NCBI RefSeq assembly: GCF_030695035.1 | Contig: NZ_JAUYTT010000011.1 | Span: forward strand, 27,502-91,501 | Source: Frigidibacter sp. | GTDB taxonomy: Bacteria; Pseudomonadota; Alphaproteobacteria; Rhodobacterales; Rhodobacteraceae | Length of the DNA stretch: 64,000 bases | Direction of reading: 5' to 3' | Part shown: positions 1 to 9,379 of the stretch, one piece after another | How positions within the stretch are numbered: the stretch's first letter is position 1 | Layout of the letters: every line of letters starts with the position of its first letter | Made by a program: the position numbers and the translations under genes | The notes under the pieces: generated by a model | Databases searched by the model: none | The model's input: only the letters and a program-made list of their open reading frames with translations | Told to the model about the DNA's origin: nothing

Positions 1-806
1 CTGTCTTCGGCCGGCTCTGCAAAAGCAGGCCCGGCGCTTCCGGCGTCCGTTTCCTCTGCCGCGGCATCCACGGCCACCTCGGCCGCGTCGTCTCCCGGCA
101 TCTCTGGCGCAGCGAGGGCCGTCGTGACGATATCCTCGTCGCCCGCCTGCGCAACCTCCGCGGCCAACACGGCGTCTTGCGCGGTTTCCCCCACAGCCTC
201 GGCCACCTCGTCAGCCATCACCTCCGCCACGCTGGCAGCGACAAGGCGGGACAGGTCGGCATCGCCGGCAATCCGCACCGGATCCTGATCGCGCACCAGC
301 CGCTCGCCCTCGGGGATATAGCTGCGGGCCTTCGCGGTCTGGCCAAAGAACGGCTCGCCGGCAAAGCTGCCATCCTCGGGCATCGCCACGAAGGAGACCG
401 GGTTGAACCGATGCTCCTGCGCGAAGGCCTCGGCCTCCTCCAGCGTTTCGCGCGCGACGACGGCCACGTTCACCCGCCCGCCAGTACCCGACCAGTCGAA
501 GACCAGATCCTCGGCGGCATAGGGGGTGCGCCCTTCCAGCGCGCGGGCGATCTGCCGGCGGCGGTTGGCGGCGTCCGGCCCCGGCGCCTCGACCGCCGTA
601 TACAATATCTGCGAGGCGGGCAGGATCAGCTTGGTCGCAAAGCCCCGTGGCGCAAGGCCAAGCGCGGTCTTGCGCAGGTAGCCAAGGGCAGCCGGCACAT
701 CGGGATCGTCCAGCGCCACGGCCCCGACCAGCAGCCAGCCGCGGGAGGTGCGGTGCAGCAGGCTGATACCGTCGGGCGAAAGGTTCAGGGCAAAAGCTGG
801 TTTCAT
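1..806 (-). CDS. Hypothetical protein, 3' end cut by the window edge
   Basis: Opens at ATG 806 and runs off the left edge with no stop, so 268 codons are visible. The N-terminus (MKPAFALNLSPDGISLLHR) begins a stretch of about 170 residues that alternates short hydrophobic strands with charged turns. By eye this resembles the actin-like N-terminal domain of PilM/GspL-type proteins, but that is a weak impression. From about residue 180 it becomes rich in Ala, Glu and Asp, as in a disordered acidic tail. It is divergent from the SIMPL gene at 966. I do not recognise a function. Confidence 0.75.
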   Translation of the reverse strand, partial: MKPAFALNLSPDGISLLHRTSRGWLLVGAVALDDPDVPAALGYLRKTALGLAPRGFATKLILPASQILYTAVEAPGPDAANRRRQIARALEGRTPYAAEDLVFDWSGTGGRVNVAVVARETLEEAEAFAQEHRFNPVSFVAMPEDGSFAGEPFFGQTAKARSYIPEGERLVRDQDPVRIAGDADLSRLVAASVAEVMADEVAEAVGETAQDAVLAAEVAQAGDEDIVTTALAAPEMPGDDAAEVAVDAAAEETDAGSAGPAFAEPAED

Positions 807-965
807 TCCATGGCTCTGGCTGGGGGCGAGGCCCGGGAAAGGCGGTGCCGCAGGCGTCCCCTGTCCTACAGCAGGTTTTCGCACATGTGAAGGAAAACGG
901 CCCCATGGCGGCTTGCGATGCGCAGCAACACGCCCAATGTGATGCCAGTCAAACCGGAGGACAGA

Positions 966-1676
966 ATGCGCATTTTCAACGTGGTTGCGATGGCCCTGGC
1001 ACTCGGCGCGGGGGCCGGTGCCCCGGCGCTGGCACAGGCCGATGAGGGTCACATCACCGTGACCGGCAATGGCAGCGCCGAGGCGGCGCCGGACATGGCA
1101 TCCGTCAGCCTCGGCGTGGTGACCGAGGCGGCAACGGCAGCCGAGGCGATGGCGGCAAACTCTGCCGCGCTGGCCGAGGTGATGGCCACCCTGACCGGCG
1201 CGGGCATCGAGGCGCGCGACATCCAGACGAGCGGCCTGAGCCTGAACCCGGCCTATGAGGACAACTATCAGGGCGGCCCCGAGGGCCCGAAGGTGCGCGG
1301 CTTCATCGCGCAGAACAACGTGACCGTTCGGGTGCGGGCGCTGGACAGCCTTGGCGGGGTGCTCGACGCTGCCGTGGGGCAGGGCGCGAACAACCTCTAT
1401 GGCCTGAGCTTCGGCCTGCAGGAACCGGAGCCGAAGATGGACGACGCCCGCCGCGATGCCATCGCCGATGCCCGCCGCAAGGCAGAGCTTTACGCTCTGG
1501 CCGCAGGGGTGACGCTGGGGGAGGTCGTCTCGATCTCGGAGCAGGTCAACTATGGCGGCCCGATGCCCGAGATGCGGGCGGCGAGCTTTGCCAAGGATTC
1601 CGGCGTGCCGGTGGCCGAGGGCGAGCTGAGCCTGACCGCCTCTGTCACAGTGGTCTATGACCTGAACGACGACTGA
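966..1676 (+). CDS. SIMPL domain (DUF541) periplasmic protein
   Basis: 236 aa. I chose ATG 966 because CCGGAGG at 954-960 sits five bases upstream and because translation then begins with a clear signal peptide (MRIFNVVAMALALGAGA, cleavage near ALAQA). The rest has the SIMPL/DUF541 pattern: ITVTGNGSAEAAPDMASVSLGV at the mature N-terminus, the IQTSGLSLNP motif, and the DARRKAELYALAAGV segment. The family is periplasmic or secreted and poorly understood; named members include E. coli YggE and mammalian SIMPL. A GC-rich hairpin without a T-run lies just after the stop. No partner gene is evident. Confidence 0.9.
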   Translation: MRIFNVVAMALALGAGAGAPALAQADEGHITVTGNGSAEAAPDMASVSLGVVTEAATAAEAMAANSAALAEVMATLTGAGIEARDIQTSGLSLNPAYEDNYQGGPEGPKVRGFIAQNNVTVRVRALDSLGGVLDAAVGQGANNLYGLSFGLQEPEPKMDDARRDAIADARRKAELYALAAGVTLGEVVSISEQVNYGGPMPEMRAASFAKDSGVPVAEGELSLTASVTVVYDLNDD

Positions 1677-1681
1677 CGGAA

Positions 1682-1710
1682 TGGCCCGCCCCTGTCATGG
1701 GGGCGGGCCA
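1682..1710. terminator. Hairpin between convergent genes
   Basis: TGGCCCGCCCC and GGGGCGGGCCA form an 11 bp stem around a short loop. It lies between the 3' ends of the SIMPL gene (+) and metY (-). No T-run follows on either strand, so it may only block 3' exonucleases or read-through. Confidence 0.5.
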
Positions 1711-1715
1711 ACCTC

Positions 1716-2996
1716 TCAGGCGGTTGCGGCCGCCAGCGCCTGATCCAGATCGGCGATCAGGTCTTCGACATTCTCGATGCCGATCGACAGCCGCACCACG
1801 TTGGGCGCCGCACCCGCGGCCTGCTGCTGCTCTGGCGTCAGCTGACGGTGGGTGGTCGAGGCGGAGTGGATCACCAGGCTGCGGGTGTCGCCCAGGTTCG
1901 CCACATGGCTGAACAGCTGCAGCGCATCGACCAGCTTGACGCAAGCCTCGTACCCGCCCTTCACCGCGAAGGTGAACAGCGCGCCGGCGCCCTTCGGGCA
2001 GATCTTCTCGACCCGGCCATTCCACGGCGAGGAGGCAAGGCCGGCATAGGTGACGAAGTCCACCCGTGGATCGTTCTCCAGCCACTCCGCCACCACCTTG
2101 GCATTGGCGACATGCTTCTCCATCCGCAGGCTCAGCGTCTCGATCCCCATCAGCGTGTAATGCGCCGCTTGCGGGTTCATGGTCATGCCCAGATCGCGCA
2201 GGCCAATGGCGATGGAGTGGAAGGTGAAGGCCATCCCGCCAAGCGCCTCGTGGAACTTCAGCCCGTGATAGGCCGGTTCCGGCGCCGAGAGTGACGGGAA
2301 CTTGCCCGAGGCCGACCAGTCGAAGGTGCCCGCATCGACAATCGCGCCGCCGGTGACGGTGCCATTCCCGGTCAGGTATTTCGTGGTCGAATGCACCACC
2401 AGCGTCGCGCCATGCTCGATGGGGCGGCACAGGTACGGGCTGGCAAGGGTGTTGTCCACGATCAGCGGGATGCCGGCCTTGTCCGCAATCTTGGCGATAG
2501 CCGGCAGGTCGGTGACATAGCCGCCGGGGTTGGAGATCGATTCGCAGAACACCGCGCGGGTATCATCGTCGATGGCGGCGGCGACCGCGGCCTCGTCATC
2601 GAAATCGACGAAGCGCGCCGACCAGCCGAAGCGTTTGAAGGTCTGGCTGAACTGGGTGATGGTGCCGCCGTAAAGCCTGGTCGAGGCGACGATGTTCAGC
2701 CCCGGCCCCATCAGCGGGAACAGCGCCATGATCTGCGCCGCGTGGCCCGAGGAGCAGCAGACCGCCCCGACCCCGCCCTCCAGCGCCGCAATCCGGTTCG
2801 CCAGCGCGGACACGGTCGGGTTGGTCAGGCGCGAGTAGATATAGCCCACCTCCTGCAACCCGAACAGGGCCGCGGCGTGATCCGCATCGCGGAACACATA
2901 GGCCGTGGTCTGGTAGATCGGCACCTGCCGGGCGCCGGTGGCCGGATCGGGCGCCGTGCCCGCGTGAACCTGAAGTGTGTCAAAGCCTTGGGTCAT
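1716..2996 (-). CDS. metY: O-acetylhomoserine aminocarboxypropyltransferase (sulfhydrylase)
   Basis: 426 aa, PLP-dependent Cys/Met metabolism family. It should make homocysteine from O-acetylhomoserine and sulfide in the cytoplasm. The start is ATG 2996 with GGGAGGAG just upstream; an in-frame upstream start adds only an Arg/Asp-rich leader. Visible signatures are HAGTAPDPATGARQVPIYQT at the N-terminus, YSRLTNPT (about 54-61), the cofactor-pocket run SSGHAAQ, the PLP aspartate in IVDNTLASP, and the Schiff-base lysine in VHSTTKYLTG (about K206). I looked for a SAM riboswitch ahead of it and saw none. metY and metZ paralogues are hard to separate by eye; the NTLASPYLCRPIEHGA stretch favours MetY. 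Confidence 0.92.
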   Translation of the reverse strand: MTQGFDTLQVHAGTAPDPATGARQVPIYQTTAYVFRDADHAAALFGLQEVGYIYSRLTNPTVSALANRIAALEGGVGAVCCSSGHAAQIMALFPLMGPGLNIVASTRLYGGTITQFSQTFKRFGWSARFVDFDDEAAVAAAIDDDTRAVFCESISNPGGYVTDLPAIAKIADKAGIPLIVDNTLASPYLCRPIEHGATLVVHSTTKYLTGNGTVTGGAIVDAGTFDWSASGKFPSLSAPEPAYHGLKFHEALGGMAFTFHSIAIGLRDLGMTMNPQAAHYTLMGIETLSLRMEKHVANAKVVAEWLENDPRVDFVTYAGLASSPWNGRVEKICPKGAGALFTFAVKGGYEACVKLVDALQLFSHVANLGDTRSLVIHSASTTHRQLTPEQQQAAGAAPNVVRLSIGIENVEDLIADLDQALAAATA

Positions 2997-3206
2997 GCCG
3001 TCTCTCCTCCCGTCATCCGCACCGCGGACCATTTCGGCGGCAGGCTAGGGGAAGCCGGGGCAGCGCGCAACGGCGGGGAGGGGAACGGAAGCCGGGGGCG
3101 GGGCACGCCAGCGGAACGGGCGTTCGGCGGCGAAAGCGGCTCTCCGAACCAAGCGCCGCCCGCGCCGTGGCAGTGCGGACGGGCGGTCTTTTATTGCCGG
3201 GTCCGT

Positions 3207-3665
3207 TCAAACCTCCGGCGCGCGTTCCAGCGGCGAGGCGCGGCCGAACAGTCGGGGGATCTCCATCTTCGGGCAGCGGTCCTCGACCACGGCCAGCCCG
3301 GCGGCGCGGGCCGTCTCGGCCGCCTCGGCATGGGCCACGCCAAGCTGCATCCAGATCGTGCGCAGATGCGGCAGCGCGGCCATCGCTTCTTCCACCACCC
3401 CGGGCACTGCGTCGGATCGGCGGAAGATGTCCACCATATCCACCGGCACGTCGGCCGGGATGTCCGCCAGCCGCGCCACCACCGTCTCGCCGAGGAACGT
3501 CTTCCCGGCCTGCCCCGGATTGACCGGAATCACCCGGTAGCCCTGCGTGCGCAGGAACTCGGCGACGTAATGCGAGGGGCGGGAGGGATCGGGCGAAAAG
3601 CCCACCACCGCGATCACCCGGGTGGATTGCAGCGTATCGCGCAGGAATGTGTCGGTCGTTGTCAT
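3207..3665 (-). CDS. CoA-binding (Rossmann) domain protein, YccU type
   Basis: 152 aa, the usual length for this single-domain family. The N-terminal nucleotide-binding motif VIAVVGFSPDPSRPSHYVA and the run YRVIPVNPGQ...FLGE are those of the succinyl-CoA ligase alpha-like CoA_binding domain. VDMVDIFRRSD and IWMQLGVAH complete the fold. No catalytic partner domain is present, and members of this family have no settled function. It stands alone on the minus strand between metY and a YHS-domain gene; a strong minus-strand terminator (3693-3723) separates it from the gene upstream. Confidence 0.85.
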   Translation of the reverse strand: MTTTDTFLRDTLQSTRVIAVVGFSPDPSRPSHYVAEFLRTQGYRVIPVNPGQAGKTFLGETVVARLADIPADVPVDMVDIFRRSDAVPGVVEEAMAALPHLRTIWMQLGVAHAEAAETARAAGLAVVEDRCPKMEIPRLFGRASPLERAPEV

Positions 3666-3692
3666 GTTGGCTCCGGCTGAATGCCCGCCAAG

Positions 3693-3723
3693 AAAAAAGC
3701 GCCCGGACGGTAAGCCCGGGCGC
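3693..3723 (-). terminator. Rho-independent terminator, minus strand
   Basis: GCGCCCGG and CCGGGCGC pair over an 8 bp stem, and the minus strand then reads six T residues (A run at 3693-3698). It ends transcription coming from the YHS gene, or from a transcript starting in the 160 bp between that gene and this site. Confidence 0.85.
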
Positions 3724-3882
3724 CAGTGGCGGAACGAGGGACAGTGAAGAGAAACACGACAGTTCCGGTGTCGCCTTCCAAGACTAGATGTAGGAGAGCA
3801 AATGTGACGTTAAAGACACCATCGCGGAGTCGTGATCTTTTTCCGTCTTGCGCGCGGTTGCGCCTGCGGACGCGGGGTGCCG

Positions 3883-4353
3883 TCACCGGTCGCGCAGCTT
3901 CTTCCACGCGGCATCGGCCTGCGCGATCAGGCCGGGGTCCTGCACGATCCGCGCCATCGCCTCACGGCTTTTGGCCAGATAGAGCTTGCCCTCGCGGATC
4001 ACGAACAGGTCGGGATTGCCGGGGCGCGGATCGCCCGCAATCACCGATTCCGGGCAATGGCCTCCGTAACGGGGCGCATAGGCCGAGGGGTTCATCTCGA
4101 AGGTGGACAGGTTGTTGCCGGTCGCAAAGAACCACACTGCCCCCCGCCATTTCAGCGCGTGATCGGCAGAGCCGGCGACGGCGCGGCCATCGGCGAAATA
4201 GGCCACCGCATCCCGCCCCGCCAGCGCCACGCCAGAGGCTGTGGCAATGGTGCGCTGATCGGCCAGCGCAGGCATGGCAGCGCCGCTCAGCAGCGCCACA
4301 AGCAGCAAGCTTCCGGGGCGAAACCGGGCGAGGAAGGGGCGACGCGGCAGCAT
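3883..4353 (-). CDS. Exported YHS-domain protein
   Basis: 156 aa. ATG 4353 gives an export signal (RPGSLLLVALLSGAAMPALA), so I prefer it to the longer frame opening at 4521. After cleavage, the region from about residue 45 (GVALAGRDAVAYFADGRAV) to YGGHCPESV matches the YHS family, which carries a conserved aromatic/Gly-rich core. YHS domains are often linked to metal handling; here the family Cys is present in YGGHC. The periplasm is the likely location. About 160 bp and a strong terminator follow on the same strand. Confidence 0.82.
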   Translation of the reverse strand: MLPRRPFLARFRPGSLLLVALLSGAAMPALADQRTIATASGVALAGRDAVAYFADGRAVAGSADHALKWRGAVWFFATGNNLSTFEMNPSAYAPRYGGHCPESVIAGDPRPGNPDLFVIREGKLYLAKSREAMARIVQDPGLIAQADAAWKKLRDR

Positions 4354-4480
4354 GGCAGATCTTCCGTTCGGGTGTTCAGGGGTGGGCATCAAGGCAGCGC
4401 TCGGCGCGTCAGCTGTCGGCGCCGGACAGCCGAGACAATGCCAGCCTGCCCCGGCCGGGGAAAGCCCACGAAAGCACACC

Positions 4481-5263
4481 TTAGCGTGTGGCCGCCGCAT
4501 AAAGCGCAATCGCCGCGGCATTGGACACGTTCAGCGACCCAAAGCCCCCCGCATAGGGGATCTGCGCCAGCCGGTCACAGGTCGCCCGCGTCTTCTCGCG
4601 CAGGCCCGGCCCCTCGGCCCCCAGCACGAGGCCCACCGGACGGCTGCCGACCTCGGCCAGCGCTTCGGCCAGCGTCACATCCGCCTCGGCGGCAAGGCCG
4701 ATCAGGATGTAGCCCGCCGCCTTCAGCTCTTCCATCGCATCGGCCAGATTGACGACGCGCAGATAGGGCTGGCGTTCCAGCGCGCCGCTGGCGGTCTTGG
4801 CCAGCGCGCCGGTCTCGGGCGCGGCATGGCGGGCGGGGGCGATCACGGCCCGGGCGCCGAACACCTCGGCCGAGCGCAGCACGGCCCCCACATTATGCGG
4901 ATCGGTCACCTGATCGAGAAGCACCACCAGCGGATTGCCGGGCCCGTCGATGCAGACCTCGGACACGGGGCCCCAGCGCAGCGGCTTCACCTCCAGCGCG
5001 GCGCCCTGGTGAACGCTGTCAGGTTGCAGCGGCACCTCGACATCGAACTTGCGGGCATCGACGATCTCGGGCTCGATGCCAGCGGCGGTCACCGCCTCGG
5101 CCAGCTTGTCATAGGCGTTCTTGGTCAGCACCAGTCGGATGCGCTCGCGCTCCGGGTTGGACAGCGCATCGCGCACCGCGTGCAGCCCGAACAGCCACAC
5201 GGTTTCCGCCGCGGCCGCCCGGCGGGCGCGTTCCTTGTCAATCACCCAGGTGGGTTTCTTCAT
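4481..5263 (-). CDS. rlmB: 23S rRNA (guanosine-2'-O-)-methyltransferase RlmB (SpoU/TrmH family)
   Basis: 260 aa from ATG 5263 (MKKPTWVIDKERARR). It should use SAM to 2'-O-methylate a guanosine in 23S rRNA. The N-terminal substrate-binding domain begins VWLFGLHAVRDAL (about 22-34). The SPOUT domain shows its three motifs: LLDQVTDPHNVGAVLRSAEVFG, LVLGAEGPGLRE and IPYAGGFGSLNVSNAAAIALY. An upstream in-frame extension to 5503 exists but runs backwards through tRNA-Tyr and is an artefact. The gene is divergent from that tRNA. Confidence 0.92.
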   Translation of the reverse strand: MKKPTWVIDKERARRAAAAETVWLFGLHAVRDALSNPERERIRLVLTKNAYDKLAEAVTAAGIEPEIVDARKFDVEVPLQPDSVHQGAALEVKPLRWGPVSEVCIDGPGNPLVVLLDQVTDPHNVGAVLRSAEVFGARAVIAPARHAAPETGALAKTASGALERQPYLRVVNLADAMEELKAAGYILIGLAAEADVTLAEALAEVGSRPVGLVLGAEGPGLREKTRATCDRLAQIPYAGGFGSLNVSNAAAIALYAAATR

Positions 5264-5377
5264 GGCGCAAGCCCCCGTTCCTACCGGCGTTCCGACAGCA
5301 GCGGACAATGGCCCGTGCAGCCGCCGCTGGCAAGGCCGAGGCAAGCAGAGCCCCGGAAATCCGCGCGAAAATGCTGC

Positions 5378-5406
5378 TTGACGCCCCCCGGGCTGTTCGG
5401 TATCCC
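5378..5406 (+). promoter_or_regulatory. Promoter of tRNA-Tyr
   Basis: TTGACG (5378-5383), a 17 bp spacer, then TATCCC (5401-5406). The -10 ends 12 bp before the mature tRNA 5' end at 5419. This matches a vegetative sigma-70 promoter. Confidence 0.7.
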
Positions 5407-5418
5407 CCCGCCAGCGTC

Positions 5419-5502
5419 GGGCGACGTGCTGCAAGGTGCGGCAGCGGACTGTAACTCCGCCGGGGAGACCCACGCCTGGTTCGATTCCAGGGTCGCCCAC
5501 CA
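5419..5502 (+). tRNA. tRNA-Tyr (GUA)
   Basis: 84 nt with encoded CCA. The acceptor arms GGGCGAC and GTCGCCC pair over 7 bp. The anticodon stem GCGGA/TCCGC closes the loop CTGTAAC with anticodon GTA. There is a class II long variable arm, and a T arm CCTGG-TTCGATT-CCAGG. The encoded CCA is at 5500-5502. Confidence 0.97.
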
Positions 5503-5660
5503 TTTTCCCGGTTCCGACGCATCCAAGCCCTCACTCGCATCCGTCAAGAAACCCGCGCTGAAGGCTCGTGACCGCCTTCCCGTTGCGGCATGTTGCGCCT
5601 ATACTGCACTGCGGCAGCGCTTCCGCTGCGCGAGTTCAGCCGCTGATCGGGACCCCAAGA

Positions 5661-6662
5661 ATGGCCGCACGCAAGCCCAAACCGCGCGCCTTCAACGTTC
5701 TCGCTGTCGTCCAGCAGGGGCGACTGGAATATGAGGCCGTGGTGCTCGCCGCCAGCTTCCGCGCGCAGAATCCGGACTTCGCCGGCCGCCTGATCCTGGC
5801 AGAGCCGCAGCCGGGGGCACGCTGGAAATCCGATCCGCGGATCTCGGATCCGGTGCGCAAGCTGTTGATTTCGCTGGGGGCAGAGATTCTACCCTTCGAG
5901 AACCGGCAGTTCGGCCAGAGCTATCCCTATGGCAACAAGATCGAGGCACTGGCGGCTTTGCCCGCCGATGTGCCCTTCGTGTTCTTCGATACCGACACGC
6001 TCTTTACCGGGCCGCTGGCCGACGTGGCTTTCGACTTCGACCGTCCCTCTGCCTCGATGCGGCGCGAGGGGACATGGCCCGAGGTGCCGCTGTACGGGCC
6101 GGGCTACAATGGCATCTGGAAGTCGCTCTATGACCGGTTCGGTCTCGATTTCGCCAGCTCGCTGGACCTGAGCCAGCCGGACGAATACTGGGCCCGCTAC
6201 CTCTATTTCAATGCCGGCTGGTTCTTCTACCGCGATCCGGCGGCCTTCGGGCAGCGGTTCCTTGACTATGCCGTGGCGATCCGGAATGAGCCGACCGACG
6301 CGCTGGCCTCGCAATCGCTGGACCCCTGGCTCGATCAGGTGGCGCTGCCGCTGGTGATCCATGGACTTGGCGGCGGGCGTCCGGGGCCGGGTCTGGCGGG
6401 GCTGGATGGTGACGTGAGCTGCCATTACCGAACCTTCCCAATGCTTTATGCGCGGGAGAGCGACCTTGTGGTCGAGGTGCTGGAAGAGGTGACGGCGCCC
6501 AATGCGGTGAAGAAGGTGCTGAAGGACTGGGAGCCGATCAAGAAGATCGTCTATCAGGGCAAGGGCGCGAAGGTGCGGGCGATGTTCGACCGGGATGACC
6601 TGCCGCGGCGCGAGGCGATGATCCGCAACCGGATCAAGGCCGAGGGGTTGTGGTTCCGCTGA
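5661..6662 (+). CDS. Glycosyltransferase-like protein (GT-A-type DTD motif)
   Basis: 333 aa from ATG 5661; the longer frame from 5568 adds a low-complexity leader. The N-terminal FNVLAVVQQGRLEYEAVVLA begins a Rossmann-like half. FVFFDTDTLFTGPL (about 110-123) is the DxD-type motif by which GT-A glycosyltransferases hold a metal and nucleotide sugar. PLYGPGYNGIWKSLYDRFG and YLYFNAGWFFY follow, the latter like the acceptor-site region of GT8-like enzymes. No signal peptide or membrane span is evident, so it should be cytoplasmic. The substrate cannot be told. No neighbour suggests a pathway, and the promoter is not obvious. Confidence 0.6.
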   Translation: MAARKPKPRAFNVLAVVQQGRLEYEAVVLAASFRAQNPDFAGRLILAEPQPGARWKSDPRISDPVRKLLISLGAEILPFENRQFGQSYPYGNKIEALAALPADVPFVFFDTDTLFTGPLADVAFDFDRPSASMRREGTWPEVPLYGPGYNGIWKSLYDRFGLDFASSLDLSQPDEYWARYLYFNAGWFFYRDPAAFGQRFLDYAVAIRNEPTDALASQSLDPWLDQVALPLVIHGLGGGRPGPGLAGLDGDVSCHYRTFPMLYARESDLVVEVLEEVTAPNAVKKVLKDWEPIKKIVYQGKGAKVRAMFDRDDLPRREAMIRNRIKAEGLWFR

Positions 6663-6722
6663 GGTCGGAAAGCGCTGGGTTATCAGGGCGTTGCGGGCGG
6701 TTCTTCATGCAGGGGCGCTGAT

Positions 6723-6744
6723 GTCGCTTTTGTCAGGAAGCGAC
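6723..6744. terminator. Hairpin between convergent genes
   Basis: GTCGCTT and AAGCGAC pair over 7 bp around an 8 nt loop, followed on the plus strand by GATTTG. It sits between the 3' ends of the glycosyltransferase-like gene (+) and hisE (-). The T-run is poor. Confidence 0.4.
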
Positions 6745-6781
6745 GATTTGTCATAGTTTGCAGAGACTTAAGCGCCGTTCT

Positions 6782-7089
6782 TCACCCACGCGCGGCCTTC
6801 TCGGCAATCCCCGAAACGCCCTCGCGGCGTTCCAGCTCCGCCATGACCTCCGCCAGCGTCACGTCGCGGGCGGCGAGCATGACCAGCAGGTGATAGAGCA
6901 CGTCGGCGGCCTCGGCGGTCAGCTTGGCGCGGTCGCCCTTCACCGCCTCGATAATCGCCTCCACCGCTTCCTCACCGAACTTCTCGGCGCATTTTTCCGG
7001 GCCTTTATTCAACAGCTTGGCGGTCCAGGAGCTGTCCGGATCGGCGCCCTTGCGGGACTCGATGGTGGCGGCGAGGCGGGTGAGGGCGG

Positions 7090-7093
<4 letters not shown>
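6782..7093 (-). CDS. hisE: Phosphoribosyl-ATP diphosphatase
   Basis: 103 aa, a normal length for stand-alone HisE. It hydrolyses phosphoribosyl-ATP to phosphoribosyl-AMP, the second step of histidine synthesis. The MazG-like fold shows in [20 protein letters not shown], then [31 protein letters not shown], where the Glu/Asp residues bind magnesium. It overlaps the end of hisF by 4 nt, so the two are translationally coupled and hisE is the last gene of this block. Confidence 0.95.
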
Positions 7094-7851
<758 letters not shown>

Positions 7852-8005
7852 GGCTCGGCTCCGGGGGATTGCCTGTTCATAGGAGGCCGGGCGGGGCGAT
7901 GCAAATGGCATGTGGGAACCATGCAGACCCTATGCAGATGCCATGCATACGAATTGCCGTATCGCCCAAGGCGGGGGCGCTGCCCCCCGGCGGCCGCTGG
8001 CCGCT

Positions 8006-8034
8006 CCCCCCGGGATATTTTGGCCAGCAAGAAG
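8006..8034 (+). repeat. GATATTT-type intergenic repeat, copy 1
   Basis: The core reads CCCCCCGGGATATTTTGGCC and then AGCAAGAAG, matching the other copies in this window (near 12680, 12810, 12920, 33840, 54315 and 63885). It is preceded by GC-rich DNA with GGGGGCGCTGCCCCCC pairing. It lies in the hisA-hisF gap, antisense to the his transcript. Confidence 0.8.
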
Positions 8035-8054
8035 CGGGAAGGGGGGAGAGGTTT

Positions 8055-8777
8055 TCAGGCGCGGAGTTCGGCGAGGGCCTTCGGCAGGTCGATGGCGCCG
8101 TCATAGAGGGCGCGGCCCGAGATGGCGCCGTTGAGGGCGGCGCCGCAGTCGCGCAGGGCGATGAGGTCGGCGAGCGAGGAGACCCCGCCCGAGGCAATGA
8201 CCGGGATATGGACGGCATGGGCGAGGGCCGCCGTCGCGTCGATGTTGGGGCCGCCCATGGCGCCGTCGCGGTCAATGTCGGTGTAGATGATGGCGGCGAC
8301 GCCGGCATCCTCGAAGCTGCGGGCAAGGTCCGTCACCGTGACATCGGTTTCCTCGGCCCAGCCTTTGGTGGCGACGCGCCCGCCGCGGGCGTCGATGCCT
8401 ACGGCGATCTTGCCGGGGAAGGCGGTGGCCGCCTCGCGCACCAGCGCCGGGTTCTCGACCGCCACGGTGCCGAGGATGACCCGCGAGAGGCCCTTGGTCA
8501 GCCATGCCTCGATCGTGGCCATGTCGCGGATGCCGCCGCCGAGCTGGCAGGGCACTGACACCCGCGCCAGGATCGCCTCGACCGCGGCGGCGTTGATGGG
8601 CTGGCCGGCGAAGGCGCCGTTCAGGTCCACGAGATGCAGCCATTCGCAGCCTGCAGCCTCGAAAGCGGCGGCCTGGGCGGCGGGGTCGTCGGAGAAGACC
8701 GTGGCCTTGTCCATCTCTCCCTTCAGAAGCCGGACGCATTGACCGTCTTTGAGGTCGATGGCGGGATAGAGGATCAT
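8055..8777 (-). CDS. hisA: Phosphoribosylformimino-5-aminoimidazole carboxamide ribotide isomerase
   Basis: 240 aa from ATG 8777 with AAGGAA upstream. HisA isomerises ProFAR to [25 protein letters not shown] carries the catalytic Asp of the first strand, and [14 protein letters not shown] the second. [16 protein letters not shown] and [12 protein letters not shown] are the phosphate loops. The N-terminal extension to 8966 is low complexity and rejected. The gene is co-oriented with hisF but separated from it by a repeat, and from hisH upstream by a DUF2147 gene on the other strand. Confidence 0.96.
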   Translation of the reverse strand: MILYPAIDLKDGQCVRLLKGEMDKATVFSDDPAAQAAAFEAAGCEWLHLVDLNGAFAGQPINAAAVEAILARVSVPCQLGGGIRDMATIEAWLTKGLSRVILGTVAVENPALVREAATAFPGKIAVGIDARGGRVATKGWAEETDVTVTDLARSFEDAGVAAIIYTDIDRDGAMGGPNIDATAALAHAVHIPVIASGGVSSLADLIALRDCGAALNGAISGRALYDGAIDLPKALAELRA

Positions 8778-8989
8778 GGCCGGTTCCTTTGGACGGGGTC
8801 TGTGCGCGCCTCTTGCCACAGGCGGGGGCCGATTGCAAAGCCGGGCAGGGGCGGCGCGTGGCCGCGGGGGGCGGGGCGGCGGAAAGTCACCAATTGGGGA
8901 GAACGCCACGTCATGCTTGCCGGAACGGGGCAGCGGGGATGATGATCGCGGCAAGGATGAGGACATCCGCGTTTCAGGGAGGAGACGTC

Positions 8990-9370
8990 ATGAAAATTCT
9001 GGCTATTGCCGCGGCTTTTGCGCTGTGTGCCACTGCTGCCCTTGCCGATCCGGTGGAAGGCATGTGGAAGACCGAGGTGGATGATGGTGCCTATGCGCAT
9101 GTCGCCATCGCGCCCTGCGGGGCGAAACTGTGCGGCACCATTGCGCGCACGTTCAATGCGTCGGGCGAATATGCCTCGCCCAATATCGGCAAGCCGATCG
9201 TCTGGGACATGGTGGCCAAGGGCGAGGGCGCCTATGGCGATGGCAAGATCTGGCAGCCTTCGACCGACAAGATCTATCGCTCGAAAATGGCGCTGTCGGG
9301 CAACAGCCTGAAGGTCTCGGGCTGTGTCGGGCCGATCTGCAAGGGGCAGACCTGGAGCCGGGCGAACTGA
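8990..9370 (+). CDS. DUF2147 periplasmic protein
   Basis: 126 aa from ATG 8990, chosen because AGGGAGGAG lies five bases upstream and a signal peptide follows (MKILAIAAAFALCATAALA). The mature protein begins DPVEGMWKTEVDDGAYAHV, then IAPCGAKLCGTI and SKMALSGNSLKVSGCVG, the standard DUF2147 pattern with its conserved Cys pairs. The family is small, exported and of unknown role. It is the only plus-strand gene inside the histidine block and splits hisA from the hisBH group, so the block needs at least two promoters. Confidence 0.87.
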   Translation: MKILAIAAAFALCATAALADPVEGMWKTEVDDGAYAHVAIAPCGAKLCGTIARTFNASGEYASPNIGKPIVWDMVAKGEGAYGDGKIWQPSTDKIYRSKMALSGNSLKVSGCVGPICKGQTWSRAN

Positions 9371-9379
9371 GGCTCGTCT

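Noticed and set aside
211..906. 231-codon frame on minus overlapping the first gene
   Set aside because: It is the wrong frame: its residues are Arg/Pro/Gly-rich, while the frame from 806 gives an ordinary protein-like sequence to the window edge.
2997..3206. SAM riboswitch ahead of metY
   Set aside because: I looked for the SAM-II and SAM/SAH conserved cores upstream of metY and found none; the stretch is plain GC-rich DNA with only a good ribosome binding site.
4481..5503. rlmB extended upstream to 5503
   Set aside because: The extension (MVGDPGIEPGVGLP) is the backward translation of tRNA-Tyr, a known annotation artefact.
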